A stretch of 64,000 bases of DNA from Parendozoicomonas verongulae (GCF_009711465.1 NZ_SMME01000867.1:1-64000), one strand, 5' to 3'. Shown: positions 19,369-31,148, counted from the stretch's first letter. The notes: a model not told the origin generated them from the sequence alone. Translations and numbers: made by a program.

Positions 19369-20133
19369 TTAATCCGCAGCACGACAGATAGAGAGAAAGT
19401 CCTGTACGTTCAGAGACGCACCACCTACGAGACCACCATCAACGTCCGGCCCGGCAAAAATTTCTGCCGCATTGGAACCTTTAACGCTGCCACCATATAG
19501 AATCCGGGTACGGGCTGCCATATCTGCATCATGCTTCGCCAGCAGCTCACGAATAGAGGCGTGAACCTCCTGAGCCTGCTCTGGAGTCGCTGTCAGGCCA
19601 GTACCGATAGCCCAAACAGGCTCATAGGCAATAACCAGCTTTTCCAGAGATGCAGGGGAAGCCTGTTCAAGTACAGCTTTTACCTGACGGGACACAACTT
19701 CCATAGTCTGGTTAGCTTCACGCTCTTCAAGCGATTCGCCTACACACAGTACAGGAATCAGCCCAGCCTGACCTGCACGGTCAACCTTGGCAGCAACATC
19801 AGCATCAGTCTCACCGTAAAGGGAGCGACGCTCGGAGTGACCAGCAAGAACCATAGTACAGGAAAATTCCTGCGCCATGACAACAGATGTTTCACCGGTA
19901 AAAGCACCTTTTTCTTCAGTGCAGATATTTTGCAACCCCCAGGACACGGCGGTTGAAGTGAGTGCATCTGCCACCTGCTGAGCAAAAATTGCCGGTGGGA
20001 ATACAGCAATATCCACCTTATTGCCCAGCTCTTTTTCGCCAGATAAACCGGTTTGCAACCCATCCAGCAGTGCGGACACTGTTTCACGGGTTCCATTCAT
20101 TTTCCAGTTACCGGCAACAAGCGGCTTACGCAT
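19369..20133 (-). CDS. tpiA: Triosephosphate isomerase
   Basis: Interconverts dihydroxyacetone phosphate and glyceraldehyde 3-phosphate in glycolysis. The 254-residue TIM barrel has the substrate lysine (GNWKMNG), catalytic His (AGHSERR) and catalytic Glu (VIAYEPVWAIGTG), plus the phosphate loop YGGSVKGSN. The ATG at 20133 is chosen over one at 20145 because TGAGG lies six bases upstream and the product begins MRKPLVAGNW like other TIMs. Lies between glmM and secG. Confidence 0.97.
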   Translation of the reverse strand: MRKPLVAGNWKMNGTRETVSALLDGLQTGLSGEKELGNKVDIAVFPPAIFAQQVADALTSTAVSWGLQNICTEEKGAFTGETSVVMAQEFSCTMVLAGHSERRSLYGETDADVAAKVDRAGQAGLIPVLCVGESLEEREANQTMEVVSRQVKAVLEQASPASLEKLVIAYEPVWAIGTGLTATPEQAQEVHASIRELLAKHDADMAARTRILYGGSVKGSNAAEIFAGPDVDGGLVGGASLNVQDFLSICRAAD

Positions 20134-20211
20134 ACAAAACCTCATTATGAGAAGGGACGGAATGTTAGCGTATGCTCAACATACATGACAATGGGGCATA
20201 CAACCAAAATC

Positions 20212-20246
20212 TGCGATCACAGCTGTGTTTACAGGTGCGATCACAG
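20212..20246. repeat. Paired TGCGATCACAG direct repeats upstream of tpiA
   Basis: An exact 11-base word at 20212-20222 and 20236-20246 in the glmM-tpiA gap (24 bases apart, start to start). On the minus strand each reads CTGTGATCGCA, which contains a TGTGA half-site of the CRP/Vfr type. It could be a regulator binding site for tpiA, but there is no direct evidence. Confidence 0.35.
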
Positions 20247-20283
20247 TGAAAACAGAGAGAAATGGAGAGCCAGTAGCCTGCTG

Positions 20284-21621
20284 CTACCCTAGTTCAGCTT
20301 CCACAACATCAGCAAGGGCGCGACAACGCTGAGACACTTCATCAGCATCATCACCTTCGATCATGACACGAATCAGCGGCTCGGTCCCTGACGTTCGCAG
20401 AAGAACCCGACCACGGCCACCCAGCTCGCTTTCGGTTTGAGCAATGGCGTCGACAATGGCGGTATTAGCCTGAGGATCCATCCTCTCAGACATCCGCACA
20501 TTGATCATGGTTTGCGGATACTTGACCATATCACCACAAAGATCGGCCAAACTACGGCCGGTACCTACCATTACTCGCAGAACCTGCAAGGCGGCAACAA
20601 TACCATCTCCTGTCGTAGAAACATGGCGGCAGATCAAATGACCAGAGGACTCCCCACCCAATTGCCAGCCTTTTGCCAGCAATTGCTCATTAACATAACG
20701 ATCACCAACCTTAGCACGAACAAATGGAATGCCTGCGCCTTCCATTGCTTTTTCCAGTCCAAGGTTTGACATAACCGTACCCACAACGCCACCGGCCAGC
20801 TCACCTTGAGCATGACGATAACGGGCAATAATGCACAAAAGCTCGTCGCCATCCACTTCACGACCCGTGTGATCCACCATCAAAACGCGGTCGCCATCAC
20901 CATCAAAGCCAACACCCAGATGAGCACCTTTCTCGGCAACAGCCTCTTTAAGAGCACCCATGTAAGTAGAGCCGACATTCTTATTGATATTCAGGCCATC
21001 AGGATTTACACCAATGGTATCCACCTGCGCACCCAGCTCACGAAAGACATCCGGGCCAACGTGATAGGTCGCTCCGTGTGCGGCATCCACAACAATGTGC
21101 ATGCCAGACAGATCCAACTGAGGACGTACCGTAGCCTTGCAATATTCAATGTAACGGCCAGCGGCATCTTCCACGCGCTTAGCGCGGCCCAATCTGGCAG
21201 AATCACAAACCTCGATATCCTGATCCATCATCTCTTCGATGGCCAGCTCAACCGCATCTGGCAGCTTTGTACCCTGGGAGGAGAAGAACTTGATACCATT
21301 ATCGTAATAGGGGTTGTGAGACGCACTGATCACAATGCCGGCATTGGCGTTAAATGTGCGCGTGAGATAAGCAATGGCGGGGGTTGGCATTGGACCAAGC
21401 AGCCAGGCATCCACGCCCGCAGCTGACAAGCCAGCTTCCAGCGCCGACTCAAACATATACCCAGACAAACGGGTATCCTTACCAATCAAAACCCGGTTGG
21501 CACCGTGACCAGCAAACACCTTACCCGCAGCCCAACCCAGCTTCAGTACAAATTCCGGTGTGATCGGAAACTCACCAACCCGGCCCCGAACACCATCTGT
21601 TCCGAAATATTTGCGACTCAT
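20284..21621 (-). CDS. glmM: Phosphoglucosamine mutase
   Basis: Converts glucosamine 6-phosphate to glucosamine 1-phosphate for UDP-GlcNAc, peptidoglycan and LPS synthesis. The 445-residue product starts [13 protein letters not shown] and carries the phosphoserine loop [18 protein letters not shown], the metal loop [13 protein letters not shown], the sugar loop GGESSGHLI and the phosphate-binding [13 protein letters not shown] longer frame from 21660 is rejected because the family starts at [10 protein letters not shown]. Follows folP in the usual ftsH-folP-glmM order. Confidence 0.97.
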   Translation of the reverse strand: MSRKYFGTDGVRGRVGEFPITPEFVLKLGWAAGKVFAGHGANRVLIGKDTRLSGYMFESALEAGLSAAGVDAWLLGPMPTPAIAYLTRTFNANAGIVISASHNPYYDNGIKFFSSQGTKLPDAVELAIEEMMDQDIEVCDSARLGRAKRVEDAAGRYIEYCKATVRPQLDLSGMHIVVDAAHGATYHVGPDVFRELGAQVDTIGVNPDGLNINKNVGSTYMGALKEAVAEKGAHLGVGFDGDGDRVLMVDHTGREVDGDELLCIIARYRHAQGELAGGVVGTVMSNLGLEKAMEGAGIPFVRAKVGDRYVNEQLLAKGWQLGGESSGHLICRHVSTTGDGIVAALQVLRVMVGTGRSLADLCGDMVKYPQTMINVRMSERMDPQANTAIVDAIAQTESELGGRGRVLLRTSGTEPLIRVMIEGDDADEVSQRCRALADVVEAELG

Positions 21622-21697
21622 ATCTTTCCCTTTTTCCGGCAGCCCGCCATAGCCAAACAAACCACTGGCCGCCGTCTAAACCATCTTACAAAGACAA

Positions 21698-22552
21698 CTA
21701 GGCAGCAGACACAGCCTGCAGCATAGTTAACGCATCAACCGTCTCTTTCACATCATGAACGCGGATAATCTGCGCCCCAGCCTGTGCCAGCATCACGGCA
21801 ACTGTCAGGCTTGCCGCCAGACGCTCATCTGCAGTGTTACTCAGCACAGCACCAATAAAGGATTTGCGTGAAACACCGGCCAGAACAGGCAAGCCCAGAC
21901 CGCAGTGCTCGCCGAAAAACTCGTTAAAGCGCTTCACCAGCGTCAGATCATGGGCTGGTGCTTTACCAAACATCCCGCCACCGAAGCCGGGATCAAGAAT
22001 AATATTTTCACGACGAATGCCAGCCTGCTCACAAGCCTGCACACGCTCTTTCAGATACTCAGCCACTGCAGTCACCACATCATCATACTGCGGGACAAAA
22101 CCCTGCTCAGGCTGCTCCACCAGAGAGTGCATGAGTATAACCGGCACATCACATTCAGCAGCAATCGCCAGCGTTCCCGGGCGACTCAGAGCCCGCACGT
22201 CGTTGATAATGCCAGCACCCGCCTCTACTGCAGCCGTCATTACTCTGGCGGAACTGGTGTCGATTGATACAACTACGTCAGACTCTGCACGCAGGGCTTC
22301 AATGACCGGTACAACCCGGTCAATCTCTTCAGTTTCAGACACCAGCTGCGCATTCGGGCGGGTGGATTCACCACCAATATCAATAATGCCAGCTCCGTCG
22401 GCAACCATCTGGCGAGCATGTCTCATAGCTCGATCCAAGGAGTTGTAACGTCCACCATCGGAGAAGGAGTCGGGAGTTACATTGAGAATACCCATAACAA
22501 TAGGGCTGGTTAAATCAAGAATACGCCCTGCACAATCAAGTGATGTCTGCAT
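21698..22552 (-). CDS. folP: Dihydropteroate synthase
   Basis: Condenses p-aminobenzoate with hydroxymethyl-dihydropterin diphosphate in folate synthesis, and is the sulfonamide target. The 284-residue TIM barrel has MGILNVTPDSFSDGG near residue 20, IDIGGESTRPNA near 60 and the C-terminal IIRVHDVKETVDAL. The ATG at 22552 gives the normal length. In-frame sequence further upstream overlaps the ftsH terminator and encodes a hydrophobic stretch absent from the family. Between ftsH and glmM. Confidence 0.95.
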   Translation of the reverse strand: MQTSLDCAGRILDLTSPIVMGILNVTPDSFSDGGRYNSLDRAMRHARQMVADGAGIIDIGGESTRPNAQLVSETEEIDRVVPVIEALRAESDVVVSIDTSSARVMTAAVEAGAGIINDVRALSRPGTLAIAAECDVPVILMHSLVEQPEQGFVPQYDDVVTAVAEYLKERVQACEQAGIRRENIILDPGFGGGMFGKAPAHDLTLVKRFNEFFGEHCGLGLPVLAGVSRKSFIGAVLSNTADERLAASLTVAVMLAQAGAQIIRVHDVKETVDALTMLQAVSAA

Positions 22553-22657
22553 GTTCGCAACAACTGATCCAAAGGTGAAGAAAGCGGAAAGTATACGCCC
22601 AAAAGAGCAATCTACGAAGAGAGTCAACTCAAAAGCGTCAGCAAAAGCAAAAAGCAG

Positions 22658-22682
22658 AAAAGGGAGCCGAAGCTCCCTTTTT
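22658..22682 (-). terminator. Terminator after ftsH
   Basis: AAAAGGGAGC (22658-22667), CGAA, GCTCCCTTTT (22672-22681), 15 bases past the ftsH stop. Symmetric A/T flanks allow termination in either direction. folP transcription presumably relies on read-through or its own promoter. Confidence 0.8.
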
Positions 22683-22696
22683 ACACGCACTAGCGG

Positions 22697-24661
22697 TTAG
22701 TGCTGACCAGCCGGCCCACCAACAGGCTTATCACCTTCATCAGCTGCGTCATCATCAGCAGATGGCGCATCATTCTGAGGCTTGGTGCCTTCAGCCTTGG
22801 CCTGAGTTCCACCGGAAGAGTTATCACCCTGATCCCAGTCTTTAGGTGGCTGAGGTTTGCGACCTTCCATAATGTCGTCGATCTGAGGCGCATCAATGGT
22901 TTCATATTCCATCAGCGCATCTTTCATCAGCTCAAGTTTGTCGCGGTTATCCGTCAGGATAGTTTCGGCAGTCTTGTAGCAGTAATCGATAATGTCGCGC
23001 ACTTCCTGATCGATCAGCTTAGCGGTTTCGCCGCTCACACCCTGATGGTGCGAAGCCTGACTCTTACCCAGGAACACTTCACCCTCTTCCTCTCCGTAGA
23101 GAAGAGGGCCGAGCTTATCGGACAAGCCCCACTTGGTCACCATATTGCGAACCATCTGGGTAGCCTGCTGAATATCGTTAGAAGCACCGGTGGATACACC
23201 GTCCTTGCCGTACAATATCTCTTCCGCAATTCGGCCACCGTACATGGATGCAACACGGCCAATCAGGTAACGACGGCTGTAGCTGACCTTGTCTTCCTCC
23301 GGCAGGTACATGGTGACACCCAGTGCACGGCCGCGAGGAATGATGGACACCTTATAAACCGGATCATGTTCAGGCATGAGGCGACCGACAATGGCGTGAC
23401 CAGCTTCGTGGTAAGCGGTCATTTCCTTGTCTTTTTCACTCATCACCATGGACTTACGCTCGGCGCCCATCATGATCTTATCTTTGGCCTGATCGAACTC
23501 CAGCTTGCCGACAGTACGCTTATTGGCACGGGCAGCAAACAGAGCTGCTTCGTTCACCAGGTTGGCAAGGTCTGCACCGGAGAAACCTGGCGTACCACGG
23601 GCAATTACGCTGGCAACAACGTCGTCACCACAAGGCACCTTGCGCATGTGAACTTTCAGAATCTGCTCACGGCCACGAATGTCTGGCAGAGGCACAACAA
23701 CCTGACGGTCGAAACGACCCGGACGCAGCAGTGCAGGGTCAAGTACGTCTGGACGGTTAGTTGCCGCGATTACGATGATACCGTCGTTCGCTTCAAAGCC
23801 ATCCATTTCTACCAGCAGCTGGTTCAGTGTCTGCTCACGCTCATCGTGACCACCGCCCATGCCTGCACCACGGTGACGACCTACCGCATCGATTTCGTCG
23901 ATAAAGATTATGCAGGGAGCCTGCTTTTTAGCCTGCTCAAACATGTCACGAACACGGGACGCACCCACACCCACAAACATTTCTACAAAGTCTGAACCGG
24001 AGATAGTGAAGAACGGCACTTTCGCTTCACCAGCAATCGCTTTTGCCAGCAAAGTCTTACCAGTACCTGGAGAGCCCACCATCAGAACACCACGTGGGAT
24101 ACGGCCACCGAGACGCTGGAACTTGCTGGGGTCTTTCAGGAAGTCTACCAGTTCCTGCACGTCTTCCTTGGCTTCATCAACACCAGCGACGTCGGTAAAT
24201 GTTGTTTTGATCTGGTCTTCAGACAACAGGCGCGCCTTGCTCTTACCAAAGCTCATGGGGCCACCTTTGCCGCCACCACCGCCTTGCATCTGGCGCATAA
24301 AGAACATAAAGACCGCAACAATGACCAGAATCGGGAAGCTTGCCACCAACAGCTGAGACCAGATGCTCTGCTTTTCGATGGGCTTAGCTTCAACCTGAAC
24401 ACCGTTTCTGAGCATTTCATCCATCAGCTTGTCATCCCGAACAGTCGGGGGCAGGTTGACTTCAAAGCGTTCATTGTTGGTATAGGTGCCGGTCAGTGTG
24501 TAGCCATCAATCAGCACACGGCTGACCTGACTGCTATCCACCTGTGTCACGAAGTCCGAGTAATTGACCTTCTGTGTAGAGGCCTGCATGCCATCGAAGT
24601 TTTTGAAAACCGTCAACAGCACGAGGGCGATAATCACCCAGAGAATTAAATTTTTTGCCAT
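22697..24661 (-). CDS. ftsH: ATP-dependent zinc metalloprotease FtsH
   Basis: Inner-membrane AAA+ protease that degrades sigma-32, LpxC, SecY and damaged membrane proteins. The 654 residues have two membrane helices (about 4-20 and 102-121), Walker A GSPGTGKT (196-203), Walker [12 protein letters not shown] (251-261), the pore and SRH segments, and the zinc site HEAGH (418-422). The C-terminal tail is Gln/Pro/Asp-rich. The start at 24661 ([16 protein letters not shown]) is the family start. A longer frame to 24787 has no homology features. Usually next to rlmE, as here. Confidence 0.97.
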   Translation of the reverse strand: MAKNLILWVIIALVLLTVFKNFDGMQASTQKVNYSDFVTQVDSSQVSRVLIDGYTLTGTYTNNERFEVNLPPTVRDDKLMDEMLRNGVQVEAKPIEKQSIWSQLLVASFPILVIVAVFMFFMRQMQGGGGGKGGPMSFGKSKARLLSEDQIKTTFTDVAGVDEAKEDVQELVDFLKDPSKFQRLGGRIPRGVLMVGSPGTGKTLLAKAIAGEAKVPFFTISGSDFVEMFVGVGASRVRDMFEQAKKQAPCIIFIDEIDAVGRHRGAGMGGGHDEREQTLNQLLVEMDGFEANDGIIVIAATNRPDVLDPALLRPGRFDRQVVVPLPDIRGREQILKVHMRKVPCGDDVVASVIARGTPGFSGADLANLVNEAALFAARANKRTVGKLEFDQAKDKIMMGAERKSMVMSEKDKEMTAYHEAGHAIVGRLMPEHDPVYKVSIIPRGRALGVTMYLPEEDKVSYSRRYLIGRVASMYGGRIAEEILYGKDGVSTGASNDIQQATQMVRNMVTKWGLSDKLGPLLYGEEEGEVFLGKSQASHHQGVSGETAKLIDQEVRDIIDYCYKTAETILTDNRDKLELMKDALMEYETIDAPQIDDIMEGRKPQPPKDWDQGDNSSGGTQAKAEGTKPQNDAPSADDDAADEGDKPVGGPAGQH

Positions 24662-25025
24662 GTCATTCAAATGTGTACCCTCACCGAGCGCATTCGGTAC
24701 GGCTGATAACTTGCGGCGCTGTATCAGGCGAAAATGCCAGAGCGTCCTTAGCTGAGGAAGTGAAAGCCGCAAAAAATTGCGGTTCACACTTCAAACATTA
24801 CTACAGAATGGAAATCAGAAACAGCACTCACCTACTGACTCTTTCTATCCACCCCATCACCAAAATCTATTGCCATCGTACAAGTCGGGTCGCCTGCACT
24901 CAGGCTTGCCCACTGTTCACAGCCCAAGACTGCCGTCAGAACTTTTTGGGGGCGATTACCTCTCTTTACAACCCCGATATCCAAAAAAAACATTTTTTTA
25001 CAAAAGCCAGAAGTTATCTTTGACC
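24662..25025 (-). promoter_or_regulatory. ftsH leader region with hairpin
   Basis: 364 bases between rlmE and ftsH without a convincing gene. It contains a hairpin CCGCAA/TTGCGG at 24767-24782 in the ftsH leader. I could not find a convincing sigma-32 or sigma-70 promoter by eye. Confidence 0.35.
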
Positions 25026-25646
25026 TTAACCCCTGAAATTGCGACCTAATAAATAGGTTTCACGGGAACGCGAACGGGATGCGCCAGGCTTACGGGTTAC
25101 AACCGAAGTAAAGCTACTGCGCATATCTTTCAAGTATTCGTCAAAACCTTCGCCGTGGAAAATTTTCACCAGAAAGGAGCCTCCAGGCTTCAGCACCTGA
25201 CGAGCCAAGTCCAGAGCCAGCTCAACAAGATACATGGCGCGGGGTTGGTCGGCCGCCTTTACACCACTCATGTTTGGCGCCATATCGGAAATAACCAGAT
25301 CCACCTGATTCGCACCAATAGCCTCAAGAATTTCGGCCAGTACGGCATCATCAGTAAAGTCACCCTGAACAAATGCCACATCGGCGATAGGGTCCATAGG
25401 CAGAATATCAGAGGCTACCACCCTCCCTTTTCCGCCAATCATTTCACCAGCCACCTGAGTCCAGCCGCCAGGAGCTGCACCAAGGTCAACAACAGTCATT
25501 CCGGGGCGAAACAACTTGTCCTTTTCAGCAATCTCACGGAGTTTGTAACTTGCCCGGGAACGATAACCGTCCTGCTGGGACTGCTGCACATACTGATCAT
25601 CAAAATGTTCTTTCAGCCAGCCTGCGCTGCTTTTTGATCTCGCCAC
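25026..25646 (-). CDS. rlmE: 23S rRNA (uridine-2'-O-)-methyltransferase RlmE
   Basis: Methylates U2552 of 23S rRNA in the A loop during 50S maturation and is heat inducible in E. coli (FtsJ/RrmJ). The 206-residue Rossmann-fold methyltransferase has the SAM motif [15 protein letters not shown] and the K-D-K-E tetrad contexts [32 protein letters not shown] and SRETYLLGR. It starts at a GTG (25646) with GAGGAAG upstream. Divergent from yhbY, as in E. coli. Confidence 0.96.
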   Translation of the reverse strand: MARSKSSAGWLKEHFDDQYVQQSQQDGYRSRASYKLREIAEKDKLFRPGMTVVDLGAAPGGWTQVAGEMIGGKGRVVASDILPMDPIADVAFVQGDFTDDAVLAEILEAIGANQVDLVISDMAPNMSGVKAADQPRAMYLVELALDLARQVLKPGGSFLVKIFHGEGFDEYLKDMRSSFTSVVTRKPGASRSRSRETYLLGRNFRG

Positions 25647-25804
25647 TAACTTACTTCCTCAACAACTCACTGGCATTCGAGAGCGCATTCTAACCAATCC
25701 CCGTACTTATCCCAATCCGCATAATCTTGCATCCCACCAGCTTCCCTATAGAATGCGCCCCCTGTTTATACTTCCTAATTCTGATAATTCCAGGAGAATC
25801 CACC

Positions 25805-26116
25805 ATGGCGCTGAAGGCCGAGAAAAAGCGGGAACTGCGTGCCATCGGGCACAAGCTGAAGCCCGTTGTTATTGTTTCCGAAAACGGCATCACCGAAGGC
25901 GTTGTTGAGGAAACCCTGCGAGCTCTGGGTGATCACGAACTGATCAAGGTAAAATTCGCTATCACTGACCGCGAAGCCAAAAAACATCTTATGGATGAAC
26001 TGTGCGAAGCTTGTGGCGCAGAAATGATCCAGACCATCGGCAAAATTGCCCTGATTCTAAAACCTGCAAAAGAGCCAAACCCTCGCCTGTCCAACCTGTT
26101 GCGCGTAGTTTCCTAA
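25805..26116 (+). CDS. yhbY: RNA-binding CRM-domain protein YhbY
   Basis: A 103-residue single CRM-domain protein that associates with pre-50S ribosomal particles. It starts MALKAEKKRELRAIGHKLKPVV and carries the GxxG-like loop VSENGITEGVV. The ATG at 25805 has CAGGAGA upstream. In-frame sequence before it lacks homology. Divergent from rlmE and convergent with greA. Confidence 0.93.
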   Translation: MALKAEKKRELRAIGHKLKPVVIVSENGITEGVVEETLRALGDHELIKVKFAITDREAKKHLMDELCEACGAEMIQTIGKIALILKPAKEPNPRLSNLLRVVS

Positions 26117-26136
26117 AACTCATAAGCAGGTATAAA

Positions 26137-26171
26137 AAAAACGGCAGTTGCGCCAGGCTCCTGCCGTTTTT
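26137..26171. terminator. Bidirectional terminator between yhbY and greA
   Basis: AAAAACGGCAG (26137-26147) pairs with CTGCCGTTTTT (26161-26171). An A-run on one side and a T-run on the other serve both convergent genes. Confidence 0.85.
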
Positions 26172-26188
26172 CATACCCAGCCTGTCCG

Positions 26189-26665
26189 TTAGATGTGCTG
26201 AACCTCTTCGATCTCATACTCTATCTGACCGCTCGGGGTCGCCACTACTACAACATCCCCCTCTTCCTTGCCAATCATGGCGCGAGCGATGGGAGAAGTG
26301 ACAGACAGCTTGCCTTCCTTGATAGAAGCCTCATCTTCACCCACGATTTTGTAGGTCACCTGAGACTCATCATCGGTGTTCAAAAGCGTGACAGTCACAC
26401 CGAAGATCACCTTTCCCGTGTTTTCGATCTCTGTCACATTGATCACCTGAGCGTTGGACAGCTTACCTTCCAGCTCCTGAACACGCCCTTCATTGAAGCC
26501 CTGCTGTTCGCGGGCCGCATGATACTCAGCGTTTTCTTTCAGATCCCCCAGTTCTCGCGCTTCCGCGATAGCCGCAGCGATGCGCGGACGATCCTTGGTT
26601 TTCCGAGTCTGCAACTCCTCGCGGAGAGCCTGCTCTCCCTCCACTGTCATAGGGTAGCGTTGCAT
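26189..26665 (-). CDS. greA: Transcription elongation factor GreA
   Basis: Enters the RNA polymerase secondary channel and stimulates cleavage of backtracked transcripts. The 158-residue protein has the N-terminal coiled coil with the acidic tip [20 protein letters not shown] (D/E residues near 41-44) and a C-terminal FKBP-like domain ending [17 protein letters not shown]. The ATG at 26665 ([18 protein letters not shown]) is the family start and lies four bases after the carB stop, so carA-carB-greA is likely one operon. Confidence 0.96.
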   Translation of the reverse strand: MQRYPMTVEGEQALREELQTRKTKDRPRIAAAIAEARELGDLKENAEYHAAREQQGFNEGRVQELEGKLSNAQVINVTEIENTGKVIFGVTVTLLNTDDESQVTYKIVGEDEASIKEGKLSVTSPIARAMIGKEEGDVVVVATPSGQIEYEIEEVQHI

Positions 26666-26669
26666 GCAA

Positions 26670-29600
26670 TTATCCTTCGTGTAGATCCTGTAGTCGTCTG
26701 ACGCTTTTCTCCGGCCCAAAGTCGATTGCCTGAGCAACCGCAATGGCACACGGCATTGTCGTGGTATAGAGAACTTTATTCGTCAGCGCTGATCGACGGA
26801 TTGTAAATGAATCAGCTATCGCCTGACGACCCTCCGTAGTATTAACCACTAAAGCAATTTCGCCATTCACGATTTTATCCACAAGGTGAGGACGCCCTTC
26901 CTTCACCTTATTCACAACCGGAACGTCAATGCCCGCCTTGCTCAAAGCCTCAGCAGTACCGCGGGTTGCGATGATATTAAACCCAATCTTCTGCAGCAGT
27001 TTTGCCAGCTCGGCAACCCTTGGCTTATCCCGGTTACGCACACTGAGAATAGCGGTTCCACTTTCAGGCAATTGCATCTTCACCGCCAGCTGAGCCTTGG
27101 CATAGGCTTCAGAGAAGGTATCACCCACACCCATCACCTCCCCCGTAGACTTCATCTCAGGGCCGAGTATCGGATCGACACCCGGAAACTTGTTAAACGG
27201 GAACACCGCTTCCTTCACGTACACCTGCTCAGGCACAATCTCTTTAGTGAAGCCCAGTTCCTGCAAGGTAGCACCGGCCATAACCCGCGCTGCAATCTTC
27301 GCCAGAGACACACCGATGCACTTGGACACGAATGGCACAGTACGGGACGCACGGGGGTTCACCTCAATCACGTAGATTTCACCATCCTGAATCGCCATCT
27401 GCACGTTCATCAGGCCAACCACGCCCAGCTCCAGCGCCATGGCTTTCACCTGTTCGCGGATAGTCTCTTGAACATCCTCTGGAAGATCATAGGGAGGCAG
27501 GGAGCAACCGGAGTCACCTGAGTGGATACCGGCCTGCTCGATGTGCTGCATGATGGCACCAATCACAACGTCCTTGCCGTCACTGATGGCATCCACATCC
27601 ACTTCTACTGCGTGAGTGAGGTAGAAGTCCAGCAATACAGGGCTATCGTTGGATACCTGCACCGCTTCGTTCATATAACGGTTCAGATCAGCCTCAGTGC
27701 TGACGATTTCCATCGCCCGGCCACCCAGCACATAGGAAGGGCGCACCACCAGCGGATAGCCAATCTTGCGGGCTTCAACAATCGCTTCTTCCAGGCTGCG
27801 CACAGTGGCGTTAGCAGGTTGCTTCAGTCCCAGTTTTTGGATCATTTGTTGGAAACGTTCACGATCTTCGGCCATATCGATGGCTTCAGGGCTGGTTCCG
27901 ATAATCTTTGCACCTGCCGCTTCCAGCGCCAGAGCCAGCTTAAGTGGGGTCTGACCACCGTACTGAACAATCACACCGTCAGGCTGTTCCACATCCACAA
28001 TCGCCAGCACATCTTCCAGAGTGACAGGCTCGAAGTAGAGGCGATCAGAAGTGTCATAGTCGGTAGACACAGTTTCCGGATTACAGTTCACCATAATGGT
28101 TTCGTAACCGTCTTCGCGCATGGCCAGCGCCGCGTGCACACAACAATAATCGAATTCGATACCCTGACCGATACGGTTCGGACCACCGCCGATCACCATA
28201 ATCTTTTTGCGATCAGACGCTTGTGCTTCGCACTCCTCCTCATAGGTGGAGTACATATAGGCAGTATCAGAAGCAAATTCTGCCGCGCAGGTATCCACAC
28301 GTTTGAACACAGGTCGCAGGCCCAGCTCCTGACGATGCTTGCGCACTTCTGCCTCTTTTACTTCCAACAGCGCGGCCAGACGGCCATCACTGAAGCCTTT
28401 CCGCTTGAGCTTGCCGCAGGACTGGGTAAGTCAGATCTTCCAGCTTGCTGGCGGCGACACTGGCTTCGTCATTCAGAATGTCTTCGATCTGCACCAGAAA
28501 CCAGGGGTCAATCTTGGTGAGCTGGAAGATATCCACAAGGGGCAGCCCCAGACGGAACGCATCCGCCAGATACCAGATTCGCTCCGCTCCAGGAGTAATC
28601 AACTCTTCACGAACACGGCTTTCTGCGCCGGGACCTTCAGGGTCAACGATAGGATCAAAGCCAGCCACACCCACTTCCAGACCGCGCAGAGCTTTCTGCA
28701 TGGATTCCTGGAAAGTACGACCGATGGCCATCACTTCGCCCACAGATTTCATCTGAGTGGTCAGGCGCGCATCAGCCTGTGGGAATTTTTCAAAGGCGAA
28801 ACGGGGAATCTTGGTCACAACGTAATCAATAGCAGGCTCAAAGGATGCCGGAGTTACGCCGCCGGTAATGTCGTTCTGCAGCTCATCCAGTGTGTAACCC
28901 ACCGCCAGTTTGGCTGCCACTTTTGCGATGGGGAAGCCAGTGGCTTTGGAAGCCAAAGCAGAAGAGCGAGAGACACGGGGGTTCATCTCAATGATAACCA
29001 TACGGCCATCATCAGGGTTGATACCAAACTGTACGTTAGAACCGCCAGTTTCCACACCAATTTCACGGAGTACCGCCAGAGAGGCGTTCCGCATGATCTG
29101 GTATTCCTTGTCGGTCAGGGTCTGGGCTGGCGCTACGGTGATGGAGTCACCGGTGTGGACACCCATTGGGTCAAAGTTTTCGATGGAGCAGACAATGATG
29201 CAGTTGTCGTTTTTATCGCGAACAACTTCCATTTCGTACTCTTTCCAGCCGATCAGTGATTCGTCGATCAGCAACTCATTGGTTGGGGAAAGATCCAGAC
29301 CACGGGCACAGATTTCTTCAAACTCATCTTTGTTATAAGCAATACCACCACCGGTACCACCCATAGTAAACGACGGACGAATAATACAGGGGAAGCCCAC
29401 TTCATCCAGAACCTTGTAGGCTTGCTCCATGCTGCGAGCGATTCCGGCTCTGGGGCATTCCAGGCCGATATTTTTCATAGCCGTATCGAACTTACTGCGA
29501 TCTTCGGCTTTATCGATGGTTTCGGCGTTTGCGCCGATCATTTCTACGCCGTACTTTTCCAGCACACCATGACTTTCAAGGTCCAGCGCACAGTTCAGTG

Positions 29601-29883
29601 CGGTCTGCCCCCCCATCGTGGGCAGTACGGCGTCAGGGCGCTCCTTCTCAATAATCTTTTCAACAGTTTCCCAGCGAATCGGCTCGATGTAAGTCGCATC
29701 AGCCATAACCGGGTCAGTCATAATAGTGGCTGGATTAGAGTTCACCAGAACGACGCGATAGCCTTCTTCTCGCAGGGCTTTACAGGCCTGAGCGCCAGAG
29801 TAATCAAATTCACAAGCCTGACCGATCACAATCGGGCCGGCACCGAGAATCAGAATGCTTTTAATGTCTGTCCGTTTCGCCAT
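26670..29883 (-). pseudogene. carB: carB, carbamoyl-phosphate synthase large subunit, frameshifted in the middle
   Basis: CarB makes carbamoyl phosphate from bicarbonate, ammonia and two ATP for arginine and pyrimidine synthesis. It is present as two frames: residues 1-498 (29883 down to a stop near 28387, starting [22 protein letters not shown]) and the remainder in a second frame (…[26 protein letters not shown]… to 26670). The junction reads CTGCGGCAAGCTCAAGCGG (28419-28401). Removing one base near 28410-28413 restores the family sequence LRQLKRKGF. Both halves otherwise look intact, with ATP-grasp domains and the allosteric domain, and there are no further stops. This suggests a recent mutation or a sequencing indel. 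Confidence 0.9.
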
Positions 29884-30014
29884 GATATTTTCTTCTGCGC
29901 TCTGTATTCGTATGCCAAGGGGATGGGTGAAGCCCCTCAAGTACAACAATCGTGCATTTTGTTTATGGTGCCAGCCTCCACGATAAGAGGAAGTGAATTG
30001 ACACCATATTCAGG

Positions 30015-31148
30015 CTATCGCTGCTTTTCCAGCTCAGTAATAAACCGGTCAAACAAGGGGGCTACGTCATGGGGGCCAGGGCTGGCTTCGGGGTGCCCCT
30101 GAAAGCTGAATGCACTCACATCCGTTCTTTCAATGCCCTGCAGGGAACCATCAAACAACGACTTGTGGGTTGCACGGAGGTTTTCTGGCAGATTCTCTTC
30201 CGATACCGCAAAACCGTGGTTCTGACTGGTAATCAGCACCTCACCAGAGGCAAGATCCTGAACCGGGTGGTTGGCACCATGGTGACCAAACTTCATCTTC
30301 ATGGTCTGCGCGCCGGAGGCCAGAGCCAGAAGCTGGTGACCAAGGCAAATGCCGAACACCGGCAGCCGGGCATCCAGAATCTCACGAATGGCCTGAATGG
30401 CGTATTCGCAGGGCTCAGGATCACCGGGGCCGTTAGACAGAAAAACACCATCCGGGTTCAGGGCCAGCACATCTCTGGCAGGGGTAGTGGCCGGTACAAC
30501 GGTCAGACGGCAGCCACGCTCCGCCAGCATACGCAGAATATTGCGCTTTACGCCGAAATCGTAAGCCACCACATGGAAACGCGCTGAGTCGGCGCGATCA
30601 ATATGGCTATCTGATTCCAGCTCCCAAACACCTTCTGTCCAGGCGTAGTTTTCCTGGGTAGTGACCTCTTTCGCCAGATCCATGCCTTTCAAACCCGGGA
30701 AGGCTTTGGCTAATTCCAGAGCACGCTCTTTGGTGGCTTCAGGGCCAGCAACAATAGCGCCATTCTGGGAGCCTTTCTCACGCAAAATACGGGTCAACCG
30801 GCGGGTATCAATATCCGCGATGGCAACAATATTGCTGTCTTCAAGGTACTCATTGAGGGGTTGGGAGTTGCGCCAGTTGCTGGCTAAAAGAGGGAGATCC
30901 CGAATGACAAGGCCAGCAGACCAGAGCCGCTTCGCTTCTTCATCCTCCGGCGTAGTGCCGGTATTTCCAATATGGGGATAGGTTAAGGTTACGATTTGTC
31001 GGGCGTAGGAAGGGTCGGTGAGAATTTCCTGATACCCAGTCATTGCGGTATTGAAAACGACTTCACCACTGGTTTCACCATCGCAGCCGATGGCGATTCC
31101 GTGGAAGATACTGCCGTCCTCAAGAGCAAGTATGGCCGTCCTGCTCAA
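30015..31148 (-). CDS. carA: Carbamoyl-phosphate synthase small (glutaminase) subunit
   Basis: Supplies ammonia from glutamine to CarB. The N-terminal CPSase_sm domain is followed by a class I glutamine amidotransferase domain with the nucleophile FGICLGHQ and the catalytic [12 protein letters not shown]. The best start is the TTG at 31148 ([17 protein letters not shown], 377 residues) because GGAGG lies five bases upstream. A GTG at 31166 would add six residues that contain the ribosome binding site itself. 131 bases before carB. Confidence 0.95.
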   Translation of the reverse strand: MSRTAILALEDGSIFHGIAIGCDGETSGEVVFNTAMTGYQEILTDPSYARQIVTLTYPHIGNTGTTPEDEEAKRLWSAGLVIRDLPLLASNWRNSQPLNEYLEDSNIVAIADIDTRRLTRILREKGSQNGAIVAGPEATKERALELAKAFPGLKGMDLAKEVTTQENYAWTEGVWELESDSHIDRADSARFHVVAYDFGVKRNILRMLAERGCRLTVVPATTPARDVLALNPDGVFLSNGPGDPEPCEYAIQAIREILDARLPVFGICLGHQLLALASGAQTMKMKFGHHGANHPVQDLASGEVLITSQNHGFAVSEENLPENLRATHKSLFDGSLQGIERTDVSAFSFQGHPEASPGPHDVAPLFDRFITELEKQR

